This document shows positions 7,864 to 16,350 of a stretch of 64,000 nucleotides of DNA, one piece after another; positions within the stretch are counted from its first letter, which is position 1, and each line of letters begins with the position of its first letter. Under the pieces are notes generated by a model. That model searched no databases and was not told the origin of the DNA. It saw only the letters and a list, made by a program, of their open reading frames with translations. The position numbers and the translations under genes were made by a program. Origin of the DNA: Dyadobacter sediminis. GTDB taxonomy: Bacteria > Bacteroidota > Bacteroidia > Cytophagales > Spirosomataceae. The stretch covers positions 124,001-188,000 of the forward strand of contig NZ_VCEI01000028.1 in assembly GCF_005860765.1 (NCBI RefSeq), in the 5' to 3' direction.

Positions 7864-8071
7864 ATAGAATGTTTTTTTTCAGGAATAATAAACATAATAT
7901 GGTTTAAAATCGGGTCTCTGGCTGGATTGTGAAATTTAGTCGTCAGGAGCCATATATTTGAAAAATGCCTTTTGAAATATCCATGCACATACCTGCGGTC
8001 GGATTTCATTGTTTCGAATAAATATGTAGATTACAAACCAGAAACCTGAACTCCTATTAATTTAAACCCTT

Positions 8072-9499
8072 ATGCCAGAAGAAAGCACGTCTTTTAAACC
8101 CTCCTTAGGTCTCGTAGATGCAACCATGCTCGTTGCCGGCAGTATGATCGGATCGGGCATTTTTATTGTAAGTGCCGATATAACCAGAAATACAGGAAGC
8201 GTTGGCTGGCTCATGTTCGTCTGGCTGATAACCGGTTTTATGACCCTCACGGCTGCGCTTAGTTATGGTGAATTGAGCGCCATGTTTCCCAAAGCCGGCG
8301 GCCAGTACATTTATTTGAAGGAAGCCTATAACCCGCTGATCAGTTTTTTATACGGATGGAGCTTTTTTACCGTAATCCAGACAGCCACCATTGCCGCCGT
8401 GGCTGTGGCATTTGCCAAATTCACTGCCTATCTGCTGCCGCAGTTCAGTGAAGATATTGTTGCACTGGACCTGGGCGTGCTGAAAATTTCACCGGCTCAG
8501 TTACTGTCCATTGTCGTCATTGTGCTGCTGACGTTTATCAATACACGTGGGGTAAACAGCGGAAAGATTATCCAGACTACCTTTACACTTACAAAATTGT
8601 TAAGCCTGCTCGGGCTGATCGTGTTCGGACTGATTTTCATGAGGTCTGAAATATGGAGCGTAAACTGGAATGCTGCGGCAATGTGGGATCTGCATAAGCT
8701 CAATATCGACGGAAGCATTGAATCTTATACTACCATTGCGGCTTTTGGTGCCATTGCTGCTTCCATGGTCGGTTCTATTTTCAGCAGTGATTCCTGGAAC
8801 AATGTTACTTTCATTGCCGGGGAAATCAAGAATCCGCAGCGCAATATCGGTTTAAGCCTTGCATTGGGAACCATTATTGTCACAGTTATTTACCTGTTAA
8901 CCAACGTGATGTATACGGGCGTTTTGTCCTTGCAGGAAATTGCTGCTTCGGATAAGGACCGTGTTGCGGTAACGGCGTCACATGTGATCTTTGGCAGCGC
9001 CGGAACCATTATTATTGCCGTTATGATCATGATTTCCACCTTTGGCTGTAATAACGGACTCATTATGTCCGGAGCAAGGGTTTATTATTCAATGGCAAAA
9101 GATGGGTTGTTTTTCGAAAAAGTAGGCGAATTAAATAAAAATGCGGTTCCGGAATTTGGTTTATGGATTCAGTGTGTGATCGCATCTTTATGGGCACTCA
9201 GTGGTAAATACGGCAATTTGCTGGATATGATTTCTTTTGTTGTGGTTGTATTTTACATGCTGACCATTGCAGGGATATTTATCCTGAGGAAAAAAAGACC
9301 GGATGCGGAAAGGCCATACAAAGCATTCGGATACCCGTTTCTGCCTGTTATTTACATCATCATGGGTATTGCATTCTGCGTTTTGCTCATTATTTACAAA
9401 CCGGAATACACATGGCCCGGACTCATCATTGTATTGCTTGGCATACCGGTTTATTATTTTATCGGTAAACGACAATCGCCGCCTGATGTTTTAAACTGA
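8072..9499 (+). CDS. APC-superfamily amino acid permease
   Basis: 475 aa with about 12 hydrophobic membrane segments. The first carries the APC-typical glycine-rich sequence GSMIGSGIFIVSADI (about residues 23-37), where the substrate carboxylate usually binds. It would import an amino acid or imino acid across the inner membrane, driven by an ion gradient or by exchange. It lies downstream of the hydroxyproline enzymes and 12 bp before the M61 peptidase gene. Import of hydroxyproline, proline or another amino acid is therefore inferred. Residues alone do not give the substrate. Confidence 0.85.
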   Translation: MPEESTSFKPSLGLVDATMLVAGSMIGSGIFIVSADITRNTGSVGWLMFVWLITGFMTLTAALSYGELSAMFPKAGGQYIYLKEAYNPLISFLYGWSFFTVIQTATIAAVAVAFAKFTAYLLPQFSEDIVALDLGVLKISPAQLLSIVVIVLLTFINTRGVNSGKIIQTTFTLTKLLSLLGLIVFGLIFMRSEIWSVNWNAAAMWDLHKLNIDGSIESYTTIAAFGAIAASMVGSIFSSDSWNNVTFIAGEIKNPQRNIGLSLALGTIIVTVIYLLTNVMYTGVLSLQEIAASDKDRVAVTASHVIFGSAGTIIIAVMIMISTFGCNNGLIMSGARVYYSMAKDGLFFEKVGELNKNAVPEFGLWIQCVIASLWALSGKYGNLLDMISFVVVVFYMLTIAGIFILRKKRPDAERPYKAFGYPFLPVIYIIMGIAFCVLLIIYKPEYTWPGLIIVLLGIPVYYFIGKRQSPPDVLN

Positions 9500-9511
9500 T
9501 ATTCTGCTTCT

Positions 9512-11326
9512 ATGAAACACATACTGCGGCATTGCTTTGTTTGTCTGCTGTTTTACTATGCACTTTTTCCGGCTTATGCAAAAGCAGTTAAGCCGCTGAA
9601 ATATGTGGTTTCGATGGACAATCCTGCAACGCATACATTTCATGTTACGCTTCGCTGCAATCCGGAAACTGAAGACAGTATTTTACTGAAAATGCCCGAC
9701 TGGACACCAGGTTATTATCAGCTAATGGATTATGCCTCAGCCATCCAGAATTTTTCTGCCAAAGATGCCGAAGGAAATGATTTAAGCTGGAAACGTTCCG
9801 GAAAAACGGGCTGGTCTGTTCCGACCCGCAAGGTAAAAGAGCTGCATGTCGAGTATGATGTGAAAACCAGCCGCAAGTTTGTGGCGACGAGTTATCTTGA
9901 TGAAGAACATGGCTATATTACTCCGGCGGGTGTTTTTATGTATGTTTCAGGGAAAATCAATACGCCTGCTGAAATTGAAATCAGGCCGTTTAAAACGTGG
10001 AACCGGATAGCAACCGGCCTTGATTCGGTAAGCAATAAAATATTTACTTATACAGCACCGGACTTTGACATTTTGTACGATAGTCCGATGCTCATCGGAA
10101 ATCTTCAGGAACTGCCTCCATTTTATGTAAAAGGCATTCCGCACCGGTTTATCGGCTACAAAATGGGAGATTTTGACAGTAAGAAATTGATGTCGGACAT
10201 CCAGAAAATCGTTGAAAATGCCTCTGCGCTCATCGGCGACATTCCATACAAGCATTACACTTTCATTGCAATCGGCCCCGGTCAGGGCGGAATCGAACAT
10301 CTTAATTCCACAACAATCAGTTTTAGCGGCGACTTGCTGGACAAAAGAGGCTGGGCAGGCATGCTCGGATTTATAACGCATGAATATTTCCATCATTATA
10401 ATGTAAAGAGGATCAGACCCGTTGAACTCGGTCCTTTTGATTATGACCGTGGCAGCAAAACGAATTCACTGTGGGTTTCGGAGGGATTGACGGTTTATTA
10501 TGAGCCAATTATCATGCGTGAAAGCGGATTGATCACAAAGGAAGGAATGCTGGAATTTTTTCGTACACATATTATAAATGTCGAAAACCAACCCAGCCGC
10601 CTTTTTCAGACACTCGCTCAGGCAAGCGCAGAAACATGGTCGGACGGCCCGTTTGGAAGAACCGGAGATGAAGTGAATAAAACGATTTCCTATTACCAGA
10701 AAGGACCGGTGATTGGATTGCTTTTTGATTTTGCGATCCGGCATGAAACCCAGAACAGGAAATCGCTGGATGACGTCATGCGGCAGTTGTACAATGATTA
10801 TTATAAAAATAAAAACAGGGGTTTTACTGAAAGTGAATTGAAGAAAACCATTGAAGAAACAGCTGGAAAGCCGCTGGATGAACTGTTCAGCTACATTTAC
10901 ACGACTGCAGGGCCGGATTATAAAAAATATTTCAGCTATGCCGGCCTGGAAATAGATACGACTTCGCATGCATTGCCGGGCGGATATTTCGGAGCTGATA
11001 TCGCAAGCAGACAGGATTCCTTATTTATAGCAGCTGTTGAATGGAAATCTCCGGCGTGGAATGTAGGTTTGCGTGCCGGAACGGCCATACTGAAAAGCGA
11101 CGGGTTTCCGGCTGGGAAATTGAAAAATGTAATGCAGGATTCAAAAAGTGGAGACAAGCTGTTTCTGACTGTTTTCAAAAACAAAACCACTGAATCCTTG
11201 GAGATTGTTTTAGGGACAAAAACAGAAAAACAATTTACGATCAGGCCCTTAAATAACCCGAATGCTTTGCAGAAAGCAATATTTGCAGGCTGGTACCGGG
11301 AGAAAATTGTTGCGAATTCAAATTGA
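9512..11326 (+). CDS. exported M61-family glycyl aminopeptidase-like metallopeptidase with PDZ-like domain
   Basis: 604 aa. A signal peptide is visible (residues 1 to about 23, ending YAKA), so the protein is exported, probably to the periplasm. The M61 zinc motif is HEYFH at 290-294 followed by HYNVKRIRP; the third ligand is probably the Glu in WVSEGLTVYYEP, about 30 residues later. The N-terminal beta domain (about 30-200) and the C-terminal PDZ-like domain (about 490-590) fit the family. M61 enzymes trim peptides from the N-terminus, preferring Gly or Ala. Next to hydroxyproline catabolism this could help degrade glycine- and hydroxyproline-rich peptides such as collagen fragments (inference). 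Probably cotranscribed with the permease. Confidence 0.87.
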   Translation: MKHILRHCFVCLLFYYALFPAYAKAVKPLKYVVSMDNPATHTFHVTLRCNPETEDSILLKMPDWTPGYYQLMDYASAIQNFSAKDAEGNDLSWKRSGKTGWSVPTRKVKELHVEYDVKTSRKFVATSYLDEEHGYITPAGVFMYVSGKINTPAEIEIRPFKTWNRIATGLDSVSNKIFTYTAPDFDILYDSPMLIGNLQELPPFYVKGIPHRFIGYKMGDFDSKKLMSDIQKIVENASALIGDIPYKHYTFIAIGPGQGGIEHLNSTTISFSGDLLDKRGWAGMLGFITHEYFHHYNVKRIRPVELGPFDYDRGSKTNSLWVSEGLTVYYEPIIMRESGLITKEGMLEFFRTHIINVENQPSRLFQTLAQASAETWSDGPFGRTGDEVNKTISYYQKGPVIGLLFDFAIRHETQNRKSLDDVMRQLYNDYYKNKNRGFTESELKKTIEETAGKPLDELFSYIYTTAGPDYKKYFSYAGLEIDTTSHALPGGYFGADIASRQDSLFIAAVEWKSPAWNVGLRAGTAILKSDGFPAGKLKNVMQDSKSGDKLFLTVFKNKTTESLEIVLGTKTEKQFTIRPLNNPNALQKAIFAGWYREKIVANSN

Positions 11327-11332
11327 TATGCA

Positions 11333-11370
11333 GTTCCTTAATCAACTGCACAAGCCACTGATTAAGGAAC
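11333..11370. terminator. stem-loop after the M61 gene
   Basis: GTTCCTTAATCA and TGATTAAGGAAC form a perfect 12-bp stem around a 14-bp loop, starting 7 bp after the M61 stop codon. No T-run follows on either strand. It may mark the 3' end of the operon without being a classic intrinsic terminator. Confidence 0.5.
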
Positions 11371-11388
11371 CTTCTGTAATCCTGCAAA

Positions 11389-11780
11389 TTACTGTAACAA
11401 TTCATCCAGGTTTTCCAATGCAGCTGTAAAGCTTTCTTCAAAGCCCATTTCAATGTGTGCTTCGAGGTCTTCCAGTTTTTCGAACTGTATTTCTATGGAA
11501 ACAAGCGTTGTTTCTATTGGTCAAGGATTTCACTTTCAGTAAAAGCAGACCAGACTTTTGCCACTGGAACTGCAAATTCCCTTTCAACTTTGATCTTGCT
11601 TTTTTCCTTGTCTACGAAAAAATTCATTAGAAGGCTACTTAAAAGAAGGGCTTCCAAATTCGATTCTGGCGACTGGCTTTCTTTTTCCAGTTCTTCTTTA
11701 AGCTTCTTCAGTTGCTGTTCAGGCAAAGTTTTTACGACCTTTATCAATTAATCAAATGATATGTCTACATGTACTTGCAT
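11389..11780 (-). pseudogene. decayed antitoxin-like / SRPBCC (AHSA1-type) gene remnant
   Basis: Three pieces can be read on the minus strand. From an ATG at 11780 the frame begins MQVHVDISFD, then hits a TAA at 11748-11750. It goes on in the same frame as LIKVVKTLPEQQLKKLKEE, typical of small Bacteroidota antitoxin-like proteins. The frame then runs into KIKVEREFAVPVAKVWSAFT, the N-terminus of an SRPBCC/AHSA1 domain, and stops near 11516. From about 11513 another frame gives IEIQFEKLEDLEAHIEMGFE and ends ALENLDELLQ with a TAA at 11389-11391. This is the C-terminal end of the same kind of domain. About 90 residues of the middle are missing. So the SRPBCC gene has an internal deletion, and the antitoxin-like gene has a stop and lost its end. 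Confidence 0.75.
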
Positions 11781-11921
11781 AATCAAATTTAATAATTTTT
11801 CAGCAAAGCATTATTTGATCCACTAAATCAGAATCCTTTGTCAACTGTGCTGATGATTGTTTAAAAAGTAAGATATAAGACCTTAAAGCCAGGGTTCCTA
11901 ATAACAAAATGAGTCATTTCT

Positions 11922-13307
11922 TCATCCACGCAGCGCCTCCACTTCTGAAGTTTCCTTCACCAGTTCCTTTCCAAGAGTCCGGTTCCCACTTTCCGTAATC
12001 AGCAAATTGTCTTCAATCCTTATGCCTGTAAAGTTCCTGAACTGTTCCAGTCTGTTGTAATCGATGAATTGGGAAAGTTTGTTTTCAGCTTTCCAGCGGT
12101 CAATCAGAGTTGGAATAAGGTAAAGGCCGGGTTCCACCGTAATGACAAATCCGGCCTCAAGTGCACGGCCAAGCCGCAGGGATTTCCAGCCGAATGTCGT
12201 TCCTTTTCTCAGGTCATCCGTGTAGCCAACGTATTGTTCGCCAAGGTTTTCCATGTCGTGTACGTCGAGTCCCATCATATGTCCGAGTCCGCATTGAAAG
12301 AAAAGCGTATGCACGTCATGAGACAAAGCTTCGGCCGGGTCACCTTTGATAATTCCGACTGATTGAAGTCCTTCCAGCAGTTTCAACGATGCCAATGCAT
12401 GAACGTCTCTGAATAAAATACCCGGTTTGCAAGCTTCAATGGCCGATTTTTGTGCATACAATACAATTTCATACATTTCTTTTTGAACCGTTGTAAACTG
12501 TCTGCCCATCGGAATCGTGCGCGTAAGGTCACCGCAGTAATGCATGGCTGTTTCGGCACCGGCATCACAAAGTGCCATTTGCCCTTCCTGCATAGGCAAG
12601 TCGCGTGCATGCGTATGCAGAATTTCGCCGTTTACAGTCAAAATCACAGGATATGCAATGTCGCCGTTTCTGGCAATTGCCATACTTTGCAGCTTTGCAG
12701 CAACTTCCTTTTCGGTCATGCCCGGCCGGGTTGCCTGCATGAATTCAAGGTGCATATCCACCGAAGTATCCACTGCTTTTTCTATTTCAACAATTTCTTC
12801 AGAAGATTTATACGACCGCATGGAAACAACGGCCTTGATCAACTTAACAGAAACTTGTTCCGAAACCTGTGCAGGCGAGCAGGCGAGCCATTCCTGCAAT
12901 TGCAGCGTATGTTCCGCACGGTAAGGCGGCAAATAATGTACTTGCTGCTTTCGGGACATTGCATCGCGCAGAAATCCTGACAATGCAGCCAGCGGCTTTA
13001 CTTCCGAAACGCCAGCCTTTCCTGCTTTTTCTGCCAGTGCTTCTTTGGGCCCTGTCCAAACAATGTCATCAATCGTCAGCTCATCGCCAAAGATCATTTC
13101 ACGATCATTATCAATGTCAATCAAGGCATGGAGTGAAGCGACATCCAGACCGAAATAATACAGGAAACTGCTGTCCTGCCGGAACGGATATACATTGTCG
13201 CGGTAATTCATGCCTGTTTCCAAGTTGCCCAGTAAAAGGACAAGGCCGCTGCCGACTTTCTGTTTAAGCGCATTACGGCGGGAAATATAAGTTTGTTTGG
13301 AAAACAT
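11922..13307 (-). CDS. aminopeptidase P family (M24B) Xaa-Pro aminopeptidase
   Basis: 461 aa with an N-terminal aminopeptidase P domain (about 1-130) and a C-terminal pita-bread catalytic domain. The five metal ligands are recognisable: Asp in CDAGAE, Asp in CGDLTRTIP, His in GLGHMMGLDVHD, Glu in TVEPGLYL, and Glu in GIRIEDNLL. The enzyme releases the N-terminal residue from peptides with proline in second place and usually carries two Mn ions. It has no signal peptide, so it is cytoplasmic. It fits the hydroxyproline/peptide theme of the region because Xaa-Pro bonds block other peptidases, but it is also a common housekeeping gene. Similar in length to E. coli PepP. Confidence 0.92.
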   Translation of the reverse strand: MFSKQTYISRRNALKQKVGSGLVLLLGNLETGMNYRDNVYPFRQDSSFLYYFGLDVASLHALIDIDNDREMIFGDELTIDDIVWTGPKEALAEKAGKAGVSEVKPLAALSGFLRDAMSRKQQVHYLPPYRAEHTLQLQEWLACSPAQVSEQVSVKLIKAVVSMRSYKSSEEIVEIEKAVDTSVDMHLEFMQATRPGMTEKEVAAKLQSMAIARNGDIAYPVILTVNGEILHTHARDLPMQEGQMALCDAGAETAMHYCGDLTRTIPMGRQFTTVQKEMYEIVLYAQKSAIEACKPGILFRDVHALASLKLLEGLQSVGIIKGDPAEALSHDVHTLFFQCGLGHMMGLDVHDMENLGEQYVGYTDDLRKGTTFGWKSLRLGRALEAGFVITVEPGLYLIPTLIDRWKAENKLSQFIDYNRLEQFRNFTGIRIEDNLLITESGNRTLGKELVKETSEVEALRG

Positions 13308-13351
13308 ATTTATTACAGTTTTTGCTTTAAATCGTTGAAGAACACGATATC

Positions 13352-14920
13352 TTACTTTCTTTCAAACACAATCGTCATCAGAGATCTCGCCGGTATTTTT
13401 ACTCCGCTGCGCTCATACTTTACTTGTCTGTGCAGCATATTGACTTCTTTGTCTGCAGCAGTCAGATACGTTTCCATTGTATTTTTTACTTTGAAATTTG
13501 TCAGTTCCGGCTTCAATGTCTGTTCTTTTTCCGTGTAATTGACTGCCACAAGTACGACTTGCTTTTCATTGCTATATGCGGTTACCATTATGTTTCGGGC
13601 AATTTGAACCGGCGTCAGATTATCGTTTCTTTTGACTGTTAACCGATGCATGCCGGGACGTACGAAGCGGCTGTAATGGCCCATGGCCCACAAAGTTTTG
13701 GTTGCGGTAATGCTGCCGTCGGTATATTCTTTATTTGCCGGGTTCAGCGCGATAAGGAAATAGCGTATATCAAATTCGGCACTTCCGGGTTCCCAGCTGT
13801 TCCAGAGCTGCCAGGCTTTTGCATTGCCGTAAACGAGATCGTCATGAATTACTTTGGATAAAAACAATGCACAGTCCATAGCCGGGATTTTTCCGGTTTT
13901 ACCTTCCTTGTACCCGTCTGCAAGCATGGAATATTCCGTTTGCCAGAAGTCTGCGCCGTATTTGCGCGTGGTGTCGGCTACGTTTTTGCGGATTGCGATC
14001 CGGCTGCTGTCGCCTTTGTCCGTAAAATAGCTGTGGCCGCCGATAATGGCCGGCATATGTTTAAGATTACTGAGCTGCAACGGACTTTTTGCCCCAAAAA
14101 AAAGTTGTGCCTGCTGCGCGGCTCCGCCGGTTTTGCCGTATAAATAATCCAGTTGCCCGGCTTCTGTAATCAATATTCTGGAAGTTGATCCGGTTAATGT
14201 TAGTGTGCTGTCGAGTGCGCGGGTTACTTTTGCTATGTCTTCATTTTGCCACGGGCTGCCTTCTTGCGTGCCTTTTCCAAAAGAATGCGACCAGTCCCAC
14301 TGTGGCTCATTTACCGGACTGATGTAGTTGAAGTGCAATCCTTCTTTGTCAAAATGCACCAGAACATCGGCAAGAAAACGTGCGTAATCGCCGTATTTAT
14401 CCGGTTTCAGATTTGTCTGATAATCTTTTTCGGTTTTATAACCCAATCCGTTTTTTGTAAACTGAACAGGCGGTGTATTGGAAAATGCAATCAGGTTTTC
14501 GACGCCGTATTCCTGTGCTTTTTTTGTAAACCAGATATAACCCGCCTGTTTCGACCAGTCGTACGTGCCGTCCGGTTTAAGAAAACATTCCACACGTTTG
14601 CGAAAATCAATGATGCCGCTACTGTCGCCTTGTTCGGCCGTGCCGCCGCCAATGTTAAACCGCCAAGCCGACAACCCGATTCCTTTCGGGTTGCCGTTTT
14701 TGTCCAGTTCCTTGCTGAAAAGCCATTCAGCCATTTGCTCTCGCTTGTCCGTCGGCCAGTTTTTACCGATCCCTTCCGAAAACCATGCGCCTGCTGCTCC
14801 GAAGTTGTCAATTTGCTGTGCGCGGTTATTTGGGTCAATGTGTATGGTCAATGCAGCGGATTGCTGTGCATTGGAGTAAAAAGGAAAAACAAAAAGGAGT
14901 ACAAAGATCAAAAAGCGCAT
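13352..14920 (-). CDS. secreted GH30-family glycoside hydrolase
   Basis: 522 aa with a signal peptide (residues 1 to about 19, ending SNAQ). The TIM barrel shows DNFGAAGAWFSEGIGKNWP near the N-terminus, the acid/base in PVNEPQWDW (Glu205), and the probable nucleophile in FWQTEYSML (Glu329). A beta domain closes the C-terminus. The sequence resembles the GH30 branch acting on beta-1,6-linked galactan or glucan, but the linkage cannot be fixed here. It is exported, to periplasm or surface. It follows the aminopeptidase P gene on the same strand upstream by 44 bp, and no sugar transporter is adjacent. Confidence 0.82.
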   Translation of the reverse strand: MRFLIFVLLFVFPFYSNAQQSAALTIHIDPNNRAQQIDNFGAAGAWFSEGIGKNWPTDKREQMAEWLFSKELDKNGNPKGIGLSAWRFNIGGGTAEQGDSSGIIDFRKRVECFLKPDGTYDWSKQAGYIWFTKKAQEYGVENLIAFSNTPPVQFTKNGLGYKTEKDYQTNLKPDKYGDYARFLADVLVHFDKEGLHFNYISPVNEPQWDWSHSFGKGTQEGSPWQNEDIAKVTRALDSTLTLTGSTSRILITEAGQLDYLYGKTGGAAQQAQLFFGAKSPLQLSNLKHMPAIIGGHSYFTDKGDSSRIAIRKNVADTTRKYGADFWQTEYSMLADGYKEGKTGKIPAMDCALFLSKVIHDDLVYGNAKAWQLWNSWEPGSAEFDIRYFLIALNPANKEYTDGSITATKTLWAMGHYSRFVRPGMHRLTVKRNDNLTPVQIARNIMVTAYSNEKQVVLVAVNYTEKEQTLKPELTNFKVKNTMETYLTAADKEVNMLHRQVKYERSGVKIPARSLMTIVFERK

Positions 14921-14991
14921 AATAATGCCCGGGTTCAGTTTAAAAAAAAAGCAATATCCTGATTTATTAACCGTATTTCCAACTGTTTTCC

Positions 14992-16155
14992 TTATTCAAA
15001 AATAGCCCTGATTGCCAGCCCCGACATAATCATGACCATAAGCCAGCCTGCGACCTGCAAGAAAACCGAATGTCTGTAAGTTCCCATCAGCCTCGACTTG
15101 CGGCTGATCAGCAGCAGGATCGCAAGTGCTATCGGAAGTACAAAGCCATTCAGTGTGCCGACAAAAACCAGCACTTTCACCGGCCTTCCGACTGCCAGAA
15201 AAATAATTGTGGAAACCAGAATGAAAACGATAGTCAATGCAGTATGGTACTTTTCCAGAAAAGGATGAAAGGAACGTAAAAACGAAATGGAAGTATAAGC
15301 CGCCCCGACTACGGAAGTAATGGCTGCGCACCAGATCATAAGTCCGAAAAGCTGCCTGCCCGATTGTCCCGCCGCATTTTCAAAAACAGACGCAGTCGGA
15401 TTTTCAGAATTGATGTGGGCTCCGGCCAGAATAATACCCAGTGTGGCAAGGAATAGCAGATAGCGAATGACGGACGTCAGCAATATGCCCGTTGCAGCGC
15501 TCCGGTTTACTTGCGGCAATGCAGCCTCGCCTTTAATGCCCGAATCCAGTAACCTGTGCGCTCCTGCAAAAGAAATATACCCGCCCACTGTACCGCCGAC
15601 GAGGGTTATAGTAGCGACGGCGTCAAATCTTTCGGGCAAAAATGTGTGCTTGACGGCCAGCAGCAGAGGCGGTTGTGATGTATAGGCGACATATACGATC
15701 AGAAGGATCATGACAAGTCCCAGTATTTTGGTGAAAATATCCATAACCTTGCCCGCATCCCTGAACAGAAAAATACCAACGGCAATCGCTGCGCTTGCAA
15801 ATGCGCCAGTCTGCACCGGAACGCCTGTCATGGCTTCCATGCCAAGGCCGGCTCCGGCTACATTGCCGATGTTGAATGCAAGTCCGCCAGCAACGATGAG
15901 GAAAGCCAGCAAATAACCTAATCCGGGAAAAAGCGCATTGGCAAGATCCTGTGCCCTTTTTCCGGAGACGGTAACAATCTGCCAGATATTAAATTGTACA
16001 CAAAGATCGATGATGACAGAAATCAGGATGATGAAGCCAAAGCTCGTCGCAAGCTGTTCTGTAAAAACAGTAGTCTGCGTAAGAAACCCCGGCCCGACTG
16101 CAGAAGTAGCCATCAGAAAAGCCGCACCCATCAGTGCATTGTACTTGTGACCCAT
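14992..16155 (-). CDS. NRAMP-superfamily transporter lacking the metal-binding motif
   Basis: 387 aa with about 11 membrane segments and the NRAMP fold pattern. Classical NRAMP proteins bind the metal with DPGN in TM1 and MPH in TM6. Here TM1 reads SAVGPGFLTQTT and the TM6 region reads GGYISFAGAHRLLD, so both metal-ligand motifs are absent. The gene lies 195 bp downstream of the 5-oxoprolinase gene on the same strand. From memory, the 5-oxoprolinase (pxp/kip) operon of Bacillus subtilis also contains an NRAMP-like gene, ycsG. I therefore infer an organic substrate, perhaps 5-oxoproline, or a coupled role. Family call firm, substrate speculative. Confidence 0.8.
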   Translation of the reverse strand: MGHKYNALMGAAFLMATSAVGPGFLTQTTVFTEQLATSFGFIILISVIIDLCVQFNIWQIVTVSGKRAQDLANALFPGLGYLLAFLIVAGGLAFNIGNVAGAGLGMEAMTGVPVQTGAFASAAIAVGIFLFRDAGKVMDIFTKILGLVMILLIVYVAYTSQPPLLLAVKHTFLPERFDAVATITLVGGTVGGYISFAGAHRLLDSGIKGEAALPQVNRSAATGILLTSVIRYLLFLATLGIILAGAHINSENPTASVFENAAGQSGRQLFGLMIWCAAITSVVGAAYTSISFLRSFHPFLEKYHTALTIVFILVSTIIFLAVGRPVKVLVFVGTLNGFVLPIALAILLLISRKSRLMGTYRHSVFLQVAGWLMVMIMSGLAIRAIFE

Positions 16156-16158
16156 ATA

Positions 16159-16335
16159 GCGTGCCTACGGCACCAGTTTGTTGCATGTAAGTGAAAAGTC
16201 CCATCGGGACAAAACAGCAGTAAGTTTTGCCCAAATAATATGCTTAAGCACGTAAGTAAAAGTCCCATCGGGACAAAACCCCGGTAGAAATATGATATCC
16301 ATGCAGATTGTTTTCGTGCCGTAGGTACGATATAT
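16159..16335 (+). repeat. second REP-like cluster between 5-oxoprolinase and transporter genes
   Basis: GTCCCATCGGGACAAAAC occurs at 16198 and again at 16262, each preceded by a GTAAGT(G)AAAA segment, so the two form a 64-bp direct repeat. The second copy continues CCCGGTAGAAATATGATATC and then CGTGCCGTAGGTACG at 16315-16329, the same block order as the 7681-7756 module. At the other end GTGCCTACGGCAC (16161-16173) is an inverted copy of the last hairpin. The cluster fills nearly the whole gap. Confidence 0.8.
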
Positions 16336-16350
16336 AATCCATGCACGCCC

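Noticed and set aside
8072..9499. Proof that the permease is a hydroxyproline transporter
   Set aside because: Only gene order supports it; the APC family has many substrates and the binding residues are not diagnostic.
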